64,000 nucleotides of DNA from Channallabes apus (GCA_030522415.1 CM060105.1:18824277-18888276); one strand, 5' to 3'. Shown: positions 32,501 to 42,913, counted from the stretch's first letter. Numbers and translations are program-made. Notes: generated from the letters alone by a model not told the origin.

Positions 32501-33901
32501 GGCCCACCAGAAACACCACCTGGTAGGCTATTCGTGCCACCACTAGCACGTCCACGAGTCCTAGAATGGGGACATAGTTCAAGATTGGCCTGTCATCCCG
32601 GAGGAGCCCGTACTCTCGCACTAGTCCAACAGCGCTTCTGGTGGCCCTCCATCAGACAAGATACCCGACAATTCGTGTCTGCCTGCGATGTCTGCACTCG
32701 CAACAAAGCCATCAATAAACCCCCAGCAGGCCTCCTGAGACCACTCCCAATTCCCCACAGACCATGGTCCCACATAGCCCTAGACTTTGTTACTGGACTC
32801 CCAGACTCAAATGGCTACACAAGCATCTTAACCATCGTCGATCGTTTCTCCAAAGCGGTTCACTTTGTTCCCCTGTCTAAACTCCCCTCGGCCAAGGAAA
32901 CGGCAGAGTTACTCATCCTGCATGTATTTCGCCTTCACGGTATCCCTGTAGACATTGTTTCTGACCGCGGACCCCAATTCTCCGCCCAATACTGGACAGC
33001 ATTTTGTAGACTCATCGGTGCTACCCCCAGCCTCTCTTCTGGTTATCACCCTCAAACCAACGGCCAGACTGAGAGAGCCAATCAGGACCTCGAAACAGCG
33101 ATTCGATGTATGACCTCCCAAGACCCACGCTCCTGGAGCCGGATGCTACCGTGGATTGAATATGCACATAATTCACTACCCACATCATCCACGGGCCTCT
33201 CACCATTCCAGTGCTGTCTCGGCTACCAACCTCCTTTGTTTCCGTCCCAAGAGGAGGAGGTGGCGGTTCCCTCAGCCCAAGCTTTCATACGTCGCTGTAG
33301 AAGGACCTGGCAACGTGCAAGAGTGAGGCTTCGCCATGCCATAACCCTATTTAAGCGCCAAGCAGATCGCCGTCGCTCAACCGCCCCAACCTACCGCGTT
33401 GGTCATAGAGTCATGCTCTCCACCCGTAATGTCCCCATTAAAACAATTTCCCACAAGATATCTCCAAGGTTCATTGGGCCTTTCACCATCTCCAAGATTA
33501 TCAACCCTTGCACGGTCCGGCTACTCTTGCCATCCACAATGCGTCGCATCAATCCTTCATTCCACGTCTCCCAGATAAGACCAATAGTTTCATGCCCATT
33601 AAATCCACCCACCCGCCCTCCTCCTCCTCCCCGACTCATTGATGGTGGTGAGGCTTTCACCGTTCGCAGACTTTTGAAGGCACGACGACGCGGTAAAGGG
33701 CTCCAATACTTAGTGGATTGGGAAGGTTATGGACCCGAGGAAAGAAGCTGGGTGCCATCCAGATTTATCTTAGATCCTTCCCTCATCATCGATTTTCATC
33801 GAAAGAACCCAGAAGCCCCATCAGTAACGCCAGGTGGCGTCCATAGGAGGGGGGGTACTGTCATGCGCCAGCCAGATCAGCCAAGCACATCCAAGTCATA
33901 A
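29600..33901 (+). CDS. gag-pol: Gag-Pol polyprotein of Sushi-like chromovirus
   Basis: This single 1,433-residue frame encodes the capsid and all enzymes for retrotransposition. Gag fills about residues 1-300 and ends in a CCHC knuckle (C286, C289, H294, C299). The aspartic protease has DSG at 346-348. Reverse transcriptase has D599 in KLDLRNAY and YLDD at 661-664. RNase H has D810, E853 and D880. Integrase has an HHCC finger (H992, H999, C1029, C1032) and a D1062, D1122, E1158 triad with 35 residues between the last two. A GPF motif (about 1293-1295) precedes a chromodomain at about 1353-1403, which in this group guides integration to marked chromatin. The ATG directly follows the primer-binding site and the stop lies inside the 3' LTR. 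There is no frameshift between gag and pol, and every catalytic residue checked is present, so it may be active. Confidence 0.95.
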   Translation: MTDPVDLDQLRQALSHQGAMLSSHQQNIQQVNQTLSSISIQLQQLLDNPIPAPVHTSHHEPQLPNPQPYNGEPGTCRSFLSQCSLLLELQASYFPTERSRVAYVITLLTDRAREWGTAVWDVNDPCCATFGTFTEEMKRVFDRSHSGRDAARQLLELRQGPRSAYDYAIEFRTLAASADWDTQALYDVFLHGLSEDVKDQLMRQELPCDFNGLMELAGRVDARLTQRRCFRPKFSSSSGPSAPPLSSSSRHTVPGMGPSSYPESMQVNRTRISFEERQRRLQSGSCLYCGQKGHYVPQCPLKARTPPVNLGTLEGSAMNQSASSRPLLPTIIVAQGRPHVVPALIDSGSDQNLMSASKVKDLNLSTQALESPLAVRALDGTSLSSITRRTEPVILRVSGNHSEELSFLVMHDAHSSLVLGRPWLIRHNPHIDWTKNTIREWSPLCLASCLKSAHRFTVTSPATEEFPDLSAVPPDYSDLKQVFSKSRALSLPTHRPYDCAIDLLPGTTPPRGRLYSLCSNEREAMDKYISESLAAGIIRPSSSPAGAGFFFVAKKDKTLRPCIDYRGLNEITIKNRYPLPLMSTAFDLLQGANIFTKLDLRNAYHLVRIREGDEWKTAFNTPSGHYEYLVVPFGLANAPAVFQSLVNDVLRDFLNIFTFVYLDDILIFSRSLDDHKLHVRQVLQRLLENQLYVKAEKCEFHRQTVSFLGFIIAPSKIEMDPAKLKAVTDWPRPSTRKDLQRFLGFANFYRRFIRNYSSVAAPLIALTSIKVPFDWSDQAEESFVKLKDRFTSAPILTQPDSALQFIVEVDASDSGVGAVLSQRSPADGKLHPCCFFSHRLSTAEKNYGIGDRELLAVKLALEEWRHWLEGTEVPFLIWTDHKNLEYLKSAKRLNSRQARWSLLFSRFNFSLSYRPGNKNTKPDALSRQFTSVTGDFPPPTILPPQCLIGATLLDVEALVKQVLDREPGPPETPPGRLFVPPLARPRVLEWGHSSRLACHPGGARTLALVQQRFWWPSIRQDTRQFVSACDVCTRNKAINKPPAGLLRPLPIPHRPWSHIALDFVTGLPDSNGYTSILTIVDRFSKAVHFVPLSKLPSAKETAELLILHVFRLHGIPVDIVSDRGPQFSAQYWTAFCRLIGATPSLSSGYHPQTNGQTERANQDLETAIRCMTSQDPRSWSRMLPWIEYAHNSLPTSSTGLSPFQCCLGYQPPLFPSQEEEVAVPSAQAFIRRCRRTWQRARVRLRHAITLFKRQADRRRSTAPTYRVGHRVMLSTRNVPIKTISHKISPRFIGPFTISKIINPCTVRLLLPSTMRRINPSFHVSQIRPIVSCPLNPPTRPPPPPRLIDGGEAFTVRRLLKARRRGKGLQYLVDWEGYGPEERSWVPSRFILDPSLIIDFHRKNPEAPSVTPGGVHRRGGTVMRQPDQPSTSKS
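33845..33855 (+). promoter_or_regulatory. Polypurine tract for plus-strand priming
   Basis: AGGAGGGGGGG is followed by TAC and then the 3' LTR at 33859. The second LTR element has the same arrangement. Confidence 0.88.
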
Positions 33902-34662
33902 TTTCACCTAAGAAAGTCCTGCCTCCCTAACCAATTACCTTCGCACACCTGTAGCCCATCAGCAATCCACCTCTGCCTTTAAAAGGAAGCTTAGAATTTC
34001 ACTCAGTGCCGAAGTATCTTACGTGCGTGCCTCTCGTCTTGTCAGTCTGTGAATTTCTCTAGTGCCCTGTATCTGTGTTTTGACCTCGATTGTTTCTGGA
34101 TTTCGATTTCGTCTTTGCCCTCTGGATTTTCTCGTTTGGATTTGACTACGTGCATGACCTCGCCTGTTATCGACTTCGAATTTGGATCACGCTTCTGGAT
34201 TTCGTCTCTCTCGCTGCTGGATAACTGTTGCCGACCCTGCCTGTCCCACCGACCTCGATTCATGCTGTTTCCCGCAACCCGTGTGTGCTTGTGAGCTCTT
34301 CCGCGTTCGCGGACATCGCACAGGAGTGTTTTTGCCGATACGCACAGGCATTCAACCTCGAACGAATTCTCGCTCCAAACATCGGGCGCCGCGATCACAC
34401 ACACTCTGCCTTAGGCAAGGATTCACGCCCCTTTTCGGAGATTCTCTGTCACGCTCTGCTTCCGGGGTTGTGGAATTCCCCGCACGTCATCGACCCGCCT
34501 CCTCTCTCGTCACAGGGGATTTCTCCATTCATTCTGTTCACTCACATGTGCAGCCTGTCTCACCTCTGCTCCTGCCGCATGGTGAAGATCCTTTATGCTT
34601 TCCCATTAATAAAGCTGTTTGTCTGCAATTGGGTTCACTTCCATTTACTCACGTCCCTGACA
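33859..34662 (+). repeat. 3' LTR of chromovirus
   Basis: An 804-bp copy of 28783-29586 at an offset of 5,076. It contains the end of the gag-pol frame (stop at 33901). Confidence 0.96.
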
Positions 34663-34667
34663 TATCC
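34663..34667. repeat. Target duplication TATCC, right copy
   Basis: Matches 28778-28782. Confidence 0.95.
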
Positions 34668-34904
34668 CAAGTGACTGAGGGCACGAGGTGGGTTACACCC
34701 TGGACAGGATGCCAATCCATCACACACGCACCCACACACTTTGGGAATGCTAATTAGCCTAATCTGCATGTTTTTGGACTGTGGGAGGAAACCGGAGAAC
34801 CGGGAGGAAACCCATCAAGAACCAAGGCAGAACATGCAAACTCCATGCACACAGACCCTGAGGTGGGAATTGAACCCAGACCCTGGAGGTGCAAGGCGAC
34901 AGTG

Positions 34905-35332
34905 TTTTATTCCTGGTTTTATGACTTTTTCTTCGCAATCACCCTAAACCAATGAACTGTTGTGTAATATCTACTTTGATTGGGGATAGTGTGTTTAGTC
35001 TGTCTGCTTTTCATTTCTCCACCAAATGCATTTTGGAAGAAAAAAAAAAAACGACAATAAATAATCCACCTCATTCACCTTCATGACACGCTCTACTGTT
35101 TTTTACATCCACCTCCTCAATCACCGCTGACGATGTGTTGCGGATGTGTCAGTGATGTGGAATAAATCATAACAGCCATAAATGCAGATCACATCCAGGC
35201 GGGGTGTCACATTTCACATTCTTGGTGTTGTACTGTTGTTTTTCTTTCCACAAAAGTCCAGAATAATGCACTTTTAAAAAACATTAATCAAATGATGCCA
35301 AAAAGTAAATGAAAACCCCTGTTAGTGAATTT
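34905..35332. other. No gene recognised
   Basis: AT-rich sequence with an A-run at 35040-35051; no coding or transposon signal. Confidence 0.5.
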
Positions 35333-35937
35333 ATACAGGGGGCATTCGAGTCAAACTTGTGATGAAATGTCTGGTAAATGAAGGCGTGAAACCGATTGAC
35401 ATTTACAGAAGACTTTGAGCACAGTACGGTGATGAGACTCTTAGCTTCAGTAAAACATTTGGATGATGCAAATAACGATTCTGGAGAACATTGCAGTCGT
35501 TCCTGTGAACATTCAGCGGGTGAAATGCCTGATCCTTGAATACCGACTTTTTGTCAACTTCTGTGCGAAGTTATTTACACATCCCACTTACAGTCCAAGG
35601 CATTCTCACATGTTTGGGCCATTAAAGGAGTTCCTGGGAGGTCAGTGTTTTAAAAGCAGAGGTAGTGTGATCTTTCTACCTTGATGGTGTCCAAGCACTA
35701 GTAAAACACTGGTATAAGTGCATTAGTGTAGCAGGGGATTATATAGAGAAATGTTGTTGGTCTTTCAGCTTCTCCCAGCAAGGGGTCGCCACAGCGGAAT
35801 ATCCAGTCTGCACTACATCTTGGCACAGGTTTTTGATAAAAATAGAAATAAAGATGAGTTTTTATTCTCAGAACTGTGTTCTGTTATTCTGCACAATCAA
35901 GATTTCTGCTTTAACTTGAATGCCCCTCATATGTTAT
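35333..35937 (+). mobile_element. Decayed mariner-type element, copy 3, with nested SINE
   Basis: The ends read GGGGGCATTCGAGTCAAAC and inverted GAGGGGCATTCAAGTTAAA. Translated pieces in order are a VNEGVKPIDIYRRL-like start, VVPVNIQRVK, HPTYSPRHSHMFGPLKEFLGG and a YLDGVQALVK-like end, separated by deletions and stops. A fragment of the tRNA-Gly SINE interrupts it at 35753-35834. Confidence 0.75.
35753..35834 (-). mobile_element. tRNA-Gly SINE 3' fragment nested in mariner copy 3
   Basis: The plus strand shows GTTGTTGGTCTTTCAGC, GGGTCGCCACAG and CTTGGCACAGG, the complement of the 3' half of the SINE at 55826-56048. Mariner sequence (AGAAATAAAG) resumes on its right. Confidence 0.75.
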
Positions 35938-36356
35938 GCACCAGTGCGTTAATATTATAATCATCATTTATTAATGACCATGTAAGATTTTCCCCAATAA
36001 ATACATAAATAAATAAATAAAAGTGGGGGGAAAAAAATCTATTAAGCTTCTGTTCATAAAGCTGGATGGATGTGGTTATAATTCTTTTTTAATATAATTG
36101 AATAACAATATAGTTTTACTATGATAGGATTTTATTTGAAATGCATTTTAACAATGGATTTTAGGGTCGTTCTGAGACAAATCATCAGATCTTTCACGAG
36201 CAGACCATCTCTGGGTTGGAAATAATATCGCTGCAAGATTTCAGACTCAGTATCTGCATTTGGGTTTTGCAAGTAATTACTTTAGACCCATTCATGCTAG
36301 ATGTATGCTTGCTGTTCAGTCTAATATGCAGCAAATTAAATACAAATAAATTGGCA
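35938..36356. other. No gene recognised
   Basis: AT-rich with an (AAAT)n run at 36000-36022; nothing else seen. Confidence 0.5.
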
Positions 36357-36575
36357 ACAGGGTGGTGTAGTGGTTAGCACTGTAGCCTTAAACCTCCAGG
36401 GTTGAGGGTTCGATTCTCGTCTTGGGTCTTTGTGTGTGGAGTTCGCATGTTCTCTCTGATCTTGGTGGGTTTCCTCCTAAAGTCCAAAGACATGCAGATT
36501 AGTTTAGTCTTTCCAAATTGCCTGTTATTTGTGTGCGCCCTGTGATGTATTGGCATCCTTTCAAGGGTGTACCCT
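36357..36575 (+). mobile_element. V-SINE copy, 3' truncated
   Basis: The A-box head GGTGGTGTAGTGGTTAGCAC and B box GGTTCGATTC are present. The body runs to a diverged GATGTATTGGCATCC and GGGTGTACCC, where it stops. Confidence 0.85.
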
Positions 36576-36710
36576 GTGTTAATATATATACAGTGAGAGA
36601 GAATCTAAACAAAAGAACTGGAATAAATATTTGCAACACTACAATAAAAGATGGCAGAAACAAATATAATGAGAAATAATAGAATGGAATCAAATTATTA
36701 GTCATTTTCC

Positions 36711-36904
36711 TGGCGGCACGGTGGTGTAGTGGTTAGCAACTGTCGTCTTGCACCTCCAGGGTCTGGGTTCTATTCCTGTCTCTGCGTGCATGGAGTTTGC
36801 ATGTCCTCCCCGTGCTTTGTAGGTTTCTTCCCACAGTCCAAATATACTGTATGCAGGTTAGGCTAACTGGTGTCCAAAAATTGCCCGTTGTGTGTGTGTG
36901 AGTG
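36711..36904 (+). mobile_element. V-SINE copy with 13-bp target duplication
   Basis: It starts GGCGGCACGGTGGTGTAGTG at 36713 and ends in a GT-rich run at 36904. AGTCATTTTCCTG occurs at 36700-36712 and at 36905-36917, a clean duplication. The 3' half is missing, so the insertion was incomplete. Confidence 0.92.
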
Positions 36905-37186
36905 AGTCATTTTCCTGAAGTATGATTAAGTGGTCGCTTTCTACATTTTCTAATGTCTCCATTCTCCACACAGTCAATGGCTGTGAGAGTGCGAATAAGG
37001 AGAGGAAAAGAAAAGGAAGAAAGTTGATAAGATGAAGAATGATGACCGCTGGGTGTGAGAGCCTCGGGAAGTAGAGGAAAGATAAAGAAGACATCATCCT
37101 TCAAGCCATTTCCATTCTCCATTCTGAGAGTCAGGCAGAGTTTTTATCTTGCGTAAGGCCTCTGGCAAAACCAAACACTCTCACAC

Positions 37187-37188
<2 letters not shown>

Positions 37189-37246
<58 letters not shown>
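37189..37246. repeat. (GT)n microsatellite
   Basis: About 29 uninterrupted units. Confidence 0.97.
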
Positions 37247-37247
<1 letters not shown>

Positions 37248-37466
37248 TGCCACCCTTGTTTCACTGCTGGTAGGATAAATGAAGCAAATGAGAGAGAAGC
37301 TACCTGAGACATATAACACAAACCTTTAGAACTTATTGAAAAATTTAAGGTATAATAATTGTATGATCTAATATGTTTTATATCGCAGTGATATTGAATT
37401 TTCTATTCTGATCGGTCAGAAGGCATTGATTGATCTTAGCTTCATATGAAGTGAAGTTATTACATT

Positions 37467-37745
37467 TTTCGAGTGTTATGTGTGTTTTTACAGGTCATGT
37501 TGAAATCTGCTACACAGGGATGTTTCGTGGATGTATGCAAACGAGCTCCACTTTCCTAAACCCAGTGAAAGTGGAAGCAGAGAGGTTAATGATGAGGTTA
37601 ATGTGTGTGTATATACAGTCTGCTGAGCTCATTTATTATGAAATTTAAGATGAAATCATTAACAATAAAGGATACACAGCGATCCAAATCATTTCACGCC
37701 TGGATGCAGTGAGGCTAGAGGCCAGGTGTTAAACCCCTGCCAGGA
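37467..37745 (-). repeat. Inverted duplication, right arm
   Basis: The reverse complement of this segment aligns with 24554-24848, including CCTGGATGCAGTGAGGCTAG as the complement of the left arm's start. Confidence 0.88.
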
Positions 37746-38075
37746 CAGTGAAGAAGGTGAAGGAAGAAAAGAGAGAAAGAAGGAAGAAAGATGGAAAGAA
37801 AGGACAGAATGAAAGAAGGAGGGGAAGATGGAAAAATGAGGAAGGATGGAGAAAAAAAGAAATAAGATAAATAAAAAAAGCAAGCAAGCAAGAAACAAAG
37901 AGGAAGGACATGGAAAGAAGGGTTAAAGAAGGATGGAAAAACAAGAGAAGAGAAAAAGAAGGAGGGAAAGAGGGAGAAATGAATAAAGAAAATGACAAAG
38001 AAAGAGTAAGGACAGAGTGAAAGAAGGAGGGAAAGAGGGAAGAGAAAGAAAGAAAAACATACAGAAATAAAGAAA
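37746..38075. repeat. GAAA/GGAA polypurine tract
   Basis: Nearly all purine on the plus strand. It mirrors the polypyrimidine tract at 23640-24365 beside the left arm. Its sequence around 37794-37880 also recurs in direct orientation at 40900-40985. Confidence 0.88.
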
Positions 38076-38402
38076 TAAGAATTGTCCGTATTTATTTAGG
38101 TATAACAGAACAAGCCCAAGTGCTTTACTCCTGAAAGCAACTGGTATAAACAGGAATGACATCACCTAGTGAAAGAACTTTCCAGAAATATCTTCCTGAT
38201 GAGTTGTCCTTAGCCTTCAATTGTGATTTTTTATTAATACATGTTTAATTTTAATTTTTTTTATATATTTAAAAAAATATTTTTTATATTTCTAATTTTA
38301 TATTTCTTATATATATTTTTTAATATTTTAAAATATTTTGTTCTATTTATTTCTTGTTTTTCTGTATTTTTTAATTATTATTATTTATTATTTTTAAGGT
38401 CA
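38076..38402. other. No gene recognised; AT-rich
   Basis: T-rich sequence with many ATATTTT words and no gene signal. Confidence 0.5.
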
Positions 38403-38484
38403 CAGGCGGTCGTATAAGCATTTCACTGCATATCGTACTGTGTATGACTGTGCATGTGACAAATAAAATTTGAATTTGAATCTA
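38403..38484 (+). mobile_element. Non-LTR retroelement 3' tail fragment
   Basis: GCATTTCACTGCATATCGTAC, then GTGACAAATAAAATTTGAATTTGAAT, is a common teleost LINE 3' tail. No coding part is attached. Confidence 0.6.
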
Positions 38485-39547
38485 AATTGTGTCTTAGTAT
38501 TACATTTACACATATCGTATATGTTTGTGTTATATGTTGGTGTTGTACAGTATGTTACTGTATATGTTGGTATGTGTGAAGTTCCTTTACATCAACCGGT
38601 TTCTCTATGTCAGATAAATAGCTTAAAGCATTATCAATACAAGTCTAAGTCTACAGTACTCAGACATGACCTTCAATCTATTTAACATCTCACGACTGAA
38701 ACATCCAACACGGACTTTCATATATATGAAATATGTGGAACATTCCACCAGTCACATGCTGTGGAATGTCAAAGAAATGTATATTTTTAAAGTTATATCA
38801 TTCTTTGTCTCCTCACACTTAACAGTTTTTTTCTTGTTTTGCTACAAAAGCTAACATGAACTACAGAGCTATCTAGCTTCTAATACAAGGCTGAATATAT
38901 GGCATGAATACATTGACTAAAATCTGACGTCATCAAAGGGCATGTGCCGTCTAGTGGTTATGATGTATATTACCACAGGTATCTTACAGCCAGTTATTCC
39001 AGACTAAGTGTGTCAGCAAGGAATTTAGTGGCAAGTATCCTGACAAAACAATTAACACACTGACATGTGTGTGTATACAGTATGGCCCAAAGCACGAGCA
39101 GCCGCACTTCCTGAAACGATGGCTAATTGCACCCGATGTAAATTTTGTGGGCGCAGTGTTTAGATACTTTTGGTAATAGCAATAAAATTGGAAAACAAGC
39201 ATCTGCAAGCTCAAAAACAACTTTTCACAAAAAAATTTAAATATGTAAGTAATGAAACCAGCAAACTTTAAAGCATCTCTCCGCAGACTGGTTAGTGAGG
39301 CCCCCTGCATTTGGCCTAAAAAAAAATTCATCATCAGTAGTACTACGGTACATTGAGTTCAGTTCGCAGCACTCCTTTGAGCCATACACACACTCACCAA
39401 TGTTAATGTTAATTAGGTCTTAATTTCTTAAAATCTAGCAACTCCCGCTTTCTGCGGAACCACTTTGATGACATCAAGTTTCATTCATACACAGTTTTGA
39501 ATTTTGATTCATACATATTCTCATTCCAAACAAACTTAAATAATTCT
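38485..39547. other. No gene recognised
   Basis: Open frames here (for example 38984-39334 minus) show no recognisable domains. No repeat structure stands out. Confidence 0.45.
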
Positions 39548-39625
39548 TTTGATTGTATAAAGCTGCTTTGCGACAATGACAATTGTTAAAAGCGCTATAC
39601 AAATAAAATTGAATTGAATAGAATT
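39548..39625 (+). mobile_element. L2 LINE 3' tail fragment
   Basis: AAAGCTGCTTTGCGACAATG, then TTAAAAGCGCTATACAAATA and AAATTGAATTGAAT, is the same tail as the L2 copies at 6597 and 54600-54695. Confidence 0.85.
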
Positions 39626-39782
39626 GAATTCAATATATTCCGAGTTTTCATTCAATATATTCAGATGTTCAATTCAATATATTCAGGGTTTTCATTCCAT
39701 ATATTCAGAGTTCAATTCAATATTCTCATGCATTTCATAAATAAAATATTTTCAGATTTTTTCATTCGATATTCTCAGGTAT
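39626..39782. repeat. Degenerate tandem repeat after L2 tail
   Basis: Units like TTCAATTCAATATATTCAG and TTTTCATTCAATATATTCAG alternate about six times directly after the LINE tail. Confidence 0.75.
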
Positions 39783-40697
39783 ACAGTACATGCATGTTAA
39801 TTTAATGCAAAAAACTCAACTTTGTAACTTATTTAAGAGCAAAAAAATTGTACTAAATGAGATATTGTCTCTTACAATTTTTATTTATTTATTTTCTATT
39901 AAAATTTATTTTGTGAACGGTAAATGATCACCGTCACATCTGTATTACATACAGCTGCAAAACACAGTGGAATTCTGTTAGGGATCTAATTTTAGATACA
40001 AATTCTTCACTGGAAATTACACAATGACAAAACAGATAATTAGTGATCTGCTGCCGTTTAGTCAGGCTCTCCACTAGGCTCTCTGCAATACGCAATTAGG
40101 ATGAAAAAGAAGGAAAAAAAAACTCTTAGTGCTTGAGAATTGCTCCATAATTTTCACCACAGGTGAAAAAGATGTGCCCTGCTGCTTAGTAGCGAGAGGA
40201 CTACACACACAATCCAAAATGAGACTTAAGGCACTAATTAGCAGCCTGCTGGTTTGTGACACTTAAAAACTAGATGAATCCTGCATCAAGGTCATCACTA
40301 CTTAGCAGCCGGTGCTGAATCTCATTCAGCCTTTATCATTCACTCAATAGGACATTTGGGATCATAAATGAACCACTTCAGCTGGATTAATGCCAAAGTA
40401 AAAGACAGCAAAATACAACCAAGACACAAAATTGTAAAAAGAACTAAAATGTATTACATTGTGAATTTACAAGTAGGCTCATGGCAGTGCTCACTAATAG
40501 TGAATGTAAGGCAGGGTACTAATATATGATCAGTGCTGCAGTACATATCATAGTTTTGTTTTATTATTCAACTCTTTTTATGCACACTATGGTCTAATTA
40601 TACAGGTAGGACAAACTGAGCAATCTGATTGGACAAGAGGTGTTCCAGAAATGGTGATAATGGAGGGTAACAACAATCATTAATTACACTAGGTGCT
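39783..40697. other. No gene recognised
   Basis: AT-rich sequence with no gene or transposon ends seen. Confidence 0.5.
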
Positions 40698-40763
40698 GAG
40701 GGGGGTAGAGTAGCCAAAAATTGTACTCAAGTAAGAGGAGCTGTACTTCAAAATAGTATTACG

Positions 40764-40764
40764 A

Positions 40765-40796
<32 letters not shown>

Positions 40797-41175
40797 GAAA
40801 TGAATGAAGAGGGAGAAATTATGAAAGTAAAACGAAGCATAGAGGGAATGAAGGAGGGTAATATAAATAAATAAAGAAAGAAAGAAAGAAAGAAAGAAAT
40901 ATGGAAAGGAAGGACAGAATGAAAGAAGGAGGGGAAGATGGAAAAAAGAGGAAGGATGGAGAAGGAAGAAATAAGATAAATAAAAAAGAAAAAAAGAAGA
41001 CAGAAACAAAGAGGAAGGACAGAAACAAAGAGGAAGGGTTAAAGAAGGATGGAAAAACAAGAGAAGAGAAAATGAAGGAGGGAAAAAGGGAGAAATTAAT
41101 AAAGAAAATGACAAAGAAAGAGTAAGGACAGAAGGAGGGAAAGAAAGAAAAACATACAGAAATAAAGAAATAAGA
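40764..41175. repeat. AAGA/GGAA polypurine tract
   Basis: It includes (AAGA)n runs at 40764-40798 and 40874-40900 and a stretch related to 37794-38075. Confidence 0.88.
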
Positions 41176-41210
41176 ATTGATTTAGGTCTGGATTTTATAT
41201 ATATATATTT

Positions 41211-41242
<32 letters not shown>

Positions 41243-41382
41243 ATTATATAGATTATATACTGCATATTTTTCTTTATTTTCTTTCTTCCCCTCCTTCTTT
41301 CATTCTGTCCTTACTCTTTCTTTGTAATTTACTTTATTAATTTCTCCCTTTTTCCCTCCTTCATTTTCTCTTCTCTTGTTCT
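41056..41382. repeat. Long inverted repeat of purine tract
   Basis: AACAAGAGAAGAGAAAATGA and what follows at 41056-41150 recurs as its complement at 41272-41382. A TA/GA microsatellite (41199-41240) lies in the loop. Confidence 0.85.
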
Positions 41383-41385
41383 GGG

Positions 41386-41477
41386 GGCATAGCAGTGTGG
41401 TAGATAGGCGTTTGACTCCAATGCTATACATATATATTGCATTGGAGTCAAACGCATGTCTACCACACTGCTATGCC
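41386..41477. repeat. 39-bp-arm hairpin
   Basis: 41386-41424 and 41439-41477 are reverse complements with two mismatches around a 14-base AT loop. The arm (GGCATAGCAGTGTGGTAGAT...) resembles a tRNA-derived SINE head with an A-box-like start. Confidence 0.9.
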
Positions 41478-41772
41478 GCCAGTTTGTGTGTGGTCATGTG
41501 ACTATATGTGGTTATTGTTACTGCGGCTGATTGGTCAAACGGAGTCTTGGTAAAACAGTCTTGCGGTAGATCCACTGGCTGCATGTGTAGAATAAATGGT
41601 TAGAAAAGTAACAAGTCGAGTGTAGCCGAATGTAGTGGAGTAAGAGTAGTGTTTCCTCTTAAAAGTAAAAAGAATGGTGCAGTAAAACTACCCATAGAAG
41701 TAGATAAAAAAAAAAAAAAAAAGTTACTCAAGTAAATGTAACGCAGTAAATGTAACTCGTAACTACCTCTTA

Positions 41773-42711
41773 TCTAGTGTCAGTCACCAGCATGGCTGAA
41801 ATTAGGTCTGTATGGTCACAAAACCCATATTCAAAACTAGTCAATGGAAACAAACAAACAAAAAACAAACAAACAAAAAAAAGAAACATTGGTACAGGTA
41901 ATTAGTTTAGCATATTTGCAATTCTTTAATACATATTGCATTACCAAAAGAAAATATCACAGCCACGTTGATATTCATTACAACAAGCTGCGTGATATTG
42001 CTTTTATACAACAGTTCTAAAAATTATATTTGTTATTGGAGTTAATGTTGATATATCCATCACTAAATACTTATTAAGAACATCTCTACACCTACCCATG
42101 CATGTACTCGTCTAATCAGCCAATCGCGGGGCAGAATTGGAGTGAAAATAATCATGCAGCTGCAAGCCAACAGCTTTGCGTCATTTTCACATCAACCATC
42201 AGAACAACAACAACAACAAGAACAAAAAAAAAACAGTGAACTGCTGATCTCCTGAGATTGTACACACAAGAATCTCCGAACAGTGGAATAATAGAAAAAC
42301 AATTTCAGGGCAGATGCTCAACAGCAGAAGTTGTTTTCACTTGTGTCAGACAATAACAGAAAGCTGAGGCTGTAGTAGGCACAAGCTCACCAAATCTGTG
42401 CAGCTAAAGACTGGCAAAATATAGCCTGGTCTGATAAACCTTGGTTTCTGCTGAGGGTGAGAATTTGCAACTAACAGCATGAACCCATGGACTCGAGTTG
42501 CCTTGTGTCTACAGTAAGCTGGTGGGGGTGGTACAAGGGTGTGGGGAATGTTTTCTTAGCACACTTTGGGCTTGTTAATGGAAATCAATAATGGCTTGGA
42601 TGCAACAGCATATTTGGTTAATGTTGTTTATAATGTGCATCCCTTGAAGGCTACAATCTACCCATCTTCTAATGGCTCCTCATCTTCCAGTATGATAATA
42701 CATCACATCAC
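41773..42711. other. No gene recognised
   Basis: Contains AAAC and AAC short runs near 41848-41875 and 42205-42220. No coding similarity was recognised. Confidence 0.45.
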
Positions 42712-42725
42712 ATAGCAAATGTCAT

Positions 42726-42899
42726 GCATTGGTGGCTAGTGGTAGATGCTTCGCCTGCAATGCAGTGCCGGTCCAAAGCCCGGATAAAATGGGAGGGGTT
42801 GCATCAGGAAGGGCATCCGGCGTAAAACCTGTGCCAAGCTTGTACTGTATGTGGCGACATCTTGTCGGGAGCAACTCAAAGACCAACAACAACAACAAC
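42726..42899 (+). mobile_element. tRNA-Gly SINE with (AAC)n tail
   Basis: It starts GCATTGGTGGCTAGTGGTAG and continues through GAAGGGCATCCGGCGTAAAA to GACC and (AAC)n. ATAGCAAATGTCAT at 42712-42725 and ATATCAAATGTCAT at 42900-42913 form a 14-bp duplication with one mismatch. It is about 50 bases shorter than the 55826 copy, with part of the tRNA-like region lost. Confidence 0.9.
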
Positions 42900-42913
42900 A
42901 TATCAAATGTCAT

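Larger units (their letters stand above)
28783..34662 (+). mobile_element. Complete Ty3/gypsy chromovirus (Sushi-like)
   Basis: The 5,880-bp element has two 804-bp LTRs with TG...CA ends, a TATCC duplication, a primer-binding site, one Gag-Pol frame and a polypurine tract. The chromodomain at the end of Pol and the fused frame place it among vertebrate Sushi-type chromoviruses. The LTRs have equal length and I noticed no difference in the parts compared, so insertion is probably recent. There is no envelope gene. Confidence 0.97.
28738..34904 (-). mobile_element. V-SINE in reverse orientation, split by the chromovirus
   Basis: The SINE's 3' end (complement of GGATAGGCTCCAGGTCCCGC) lies left of the LTR element. 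The rest continues at 34668 as the complement of the body and ends near 34904 at the B-box region. The A-box head is missing. The TATCC target duplication belongs to the LTR element. Confidence 0.88.
40698..41772. mobile_element. hAT-like MITE carrying simple repeats and foldbacks
   Basis: The left side (GGGGGTAGAGTAGCCAAAAA, then TGTACTCAAGTAAGAG) and right side (ACTCAAGTAAATGTAACGC) match the two halves of a widespread fish hAT MITE. I could not verify the exact ends or a target duplication. The middle is filled by a polypurine tract and two inverted repeats. Confidence 0.5.

Noticed and set aside
28783..34662. Endogenous retrovirus
   Set aside because: No envelope gene is present. The chromodomain after integrase and the fused Gag-Pol mark a Ty3/gypsy chromovirus.
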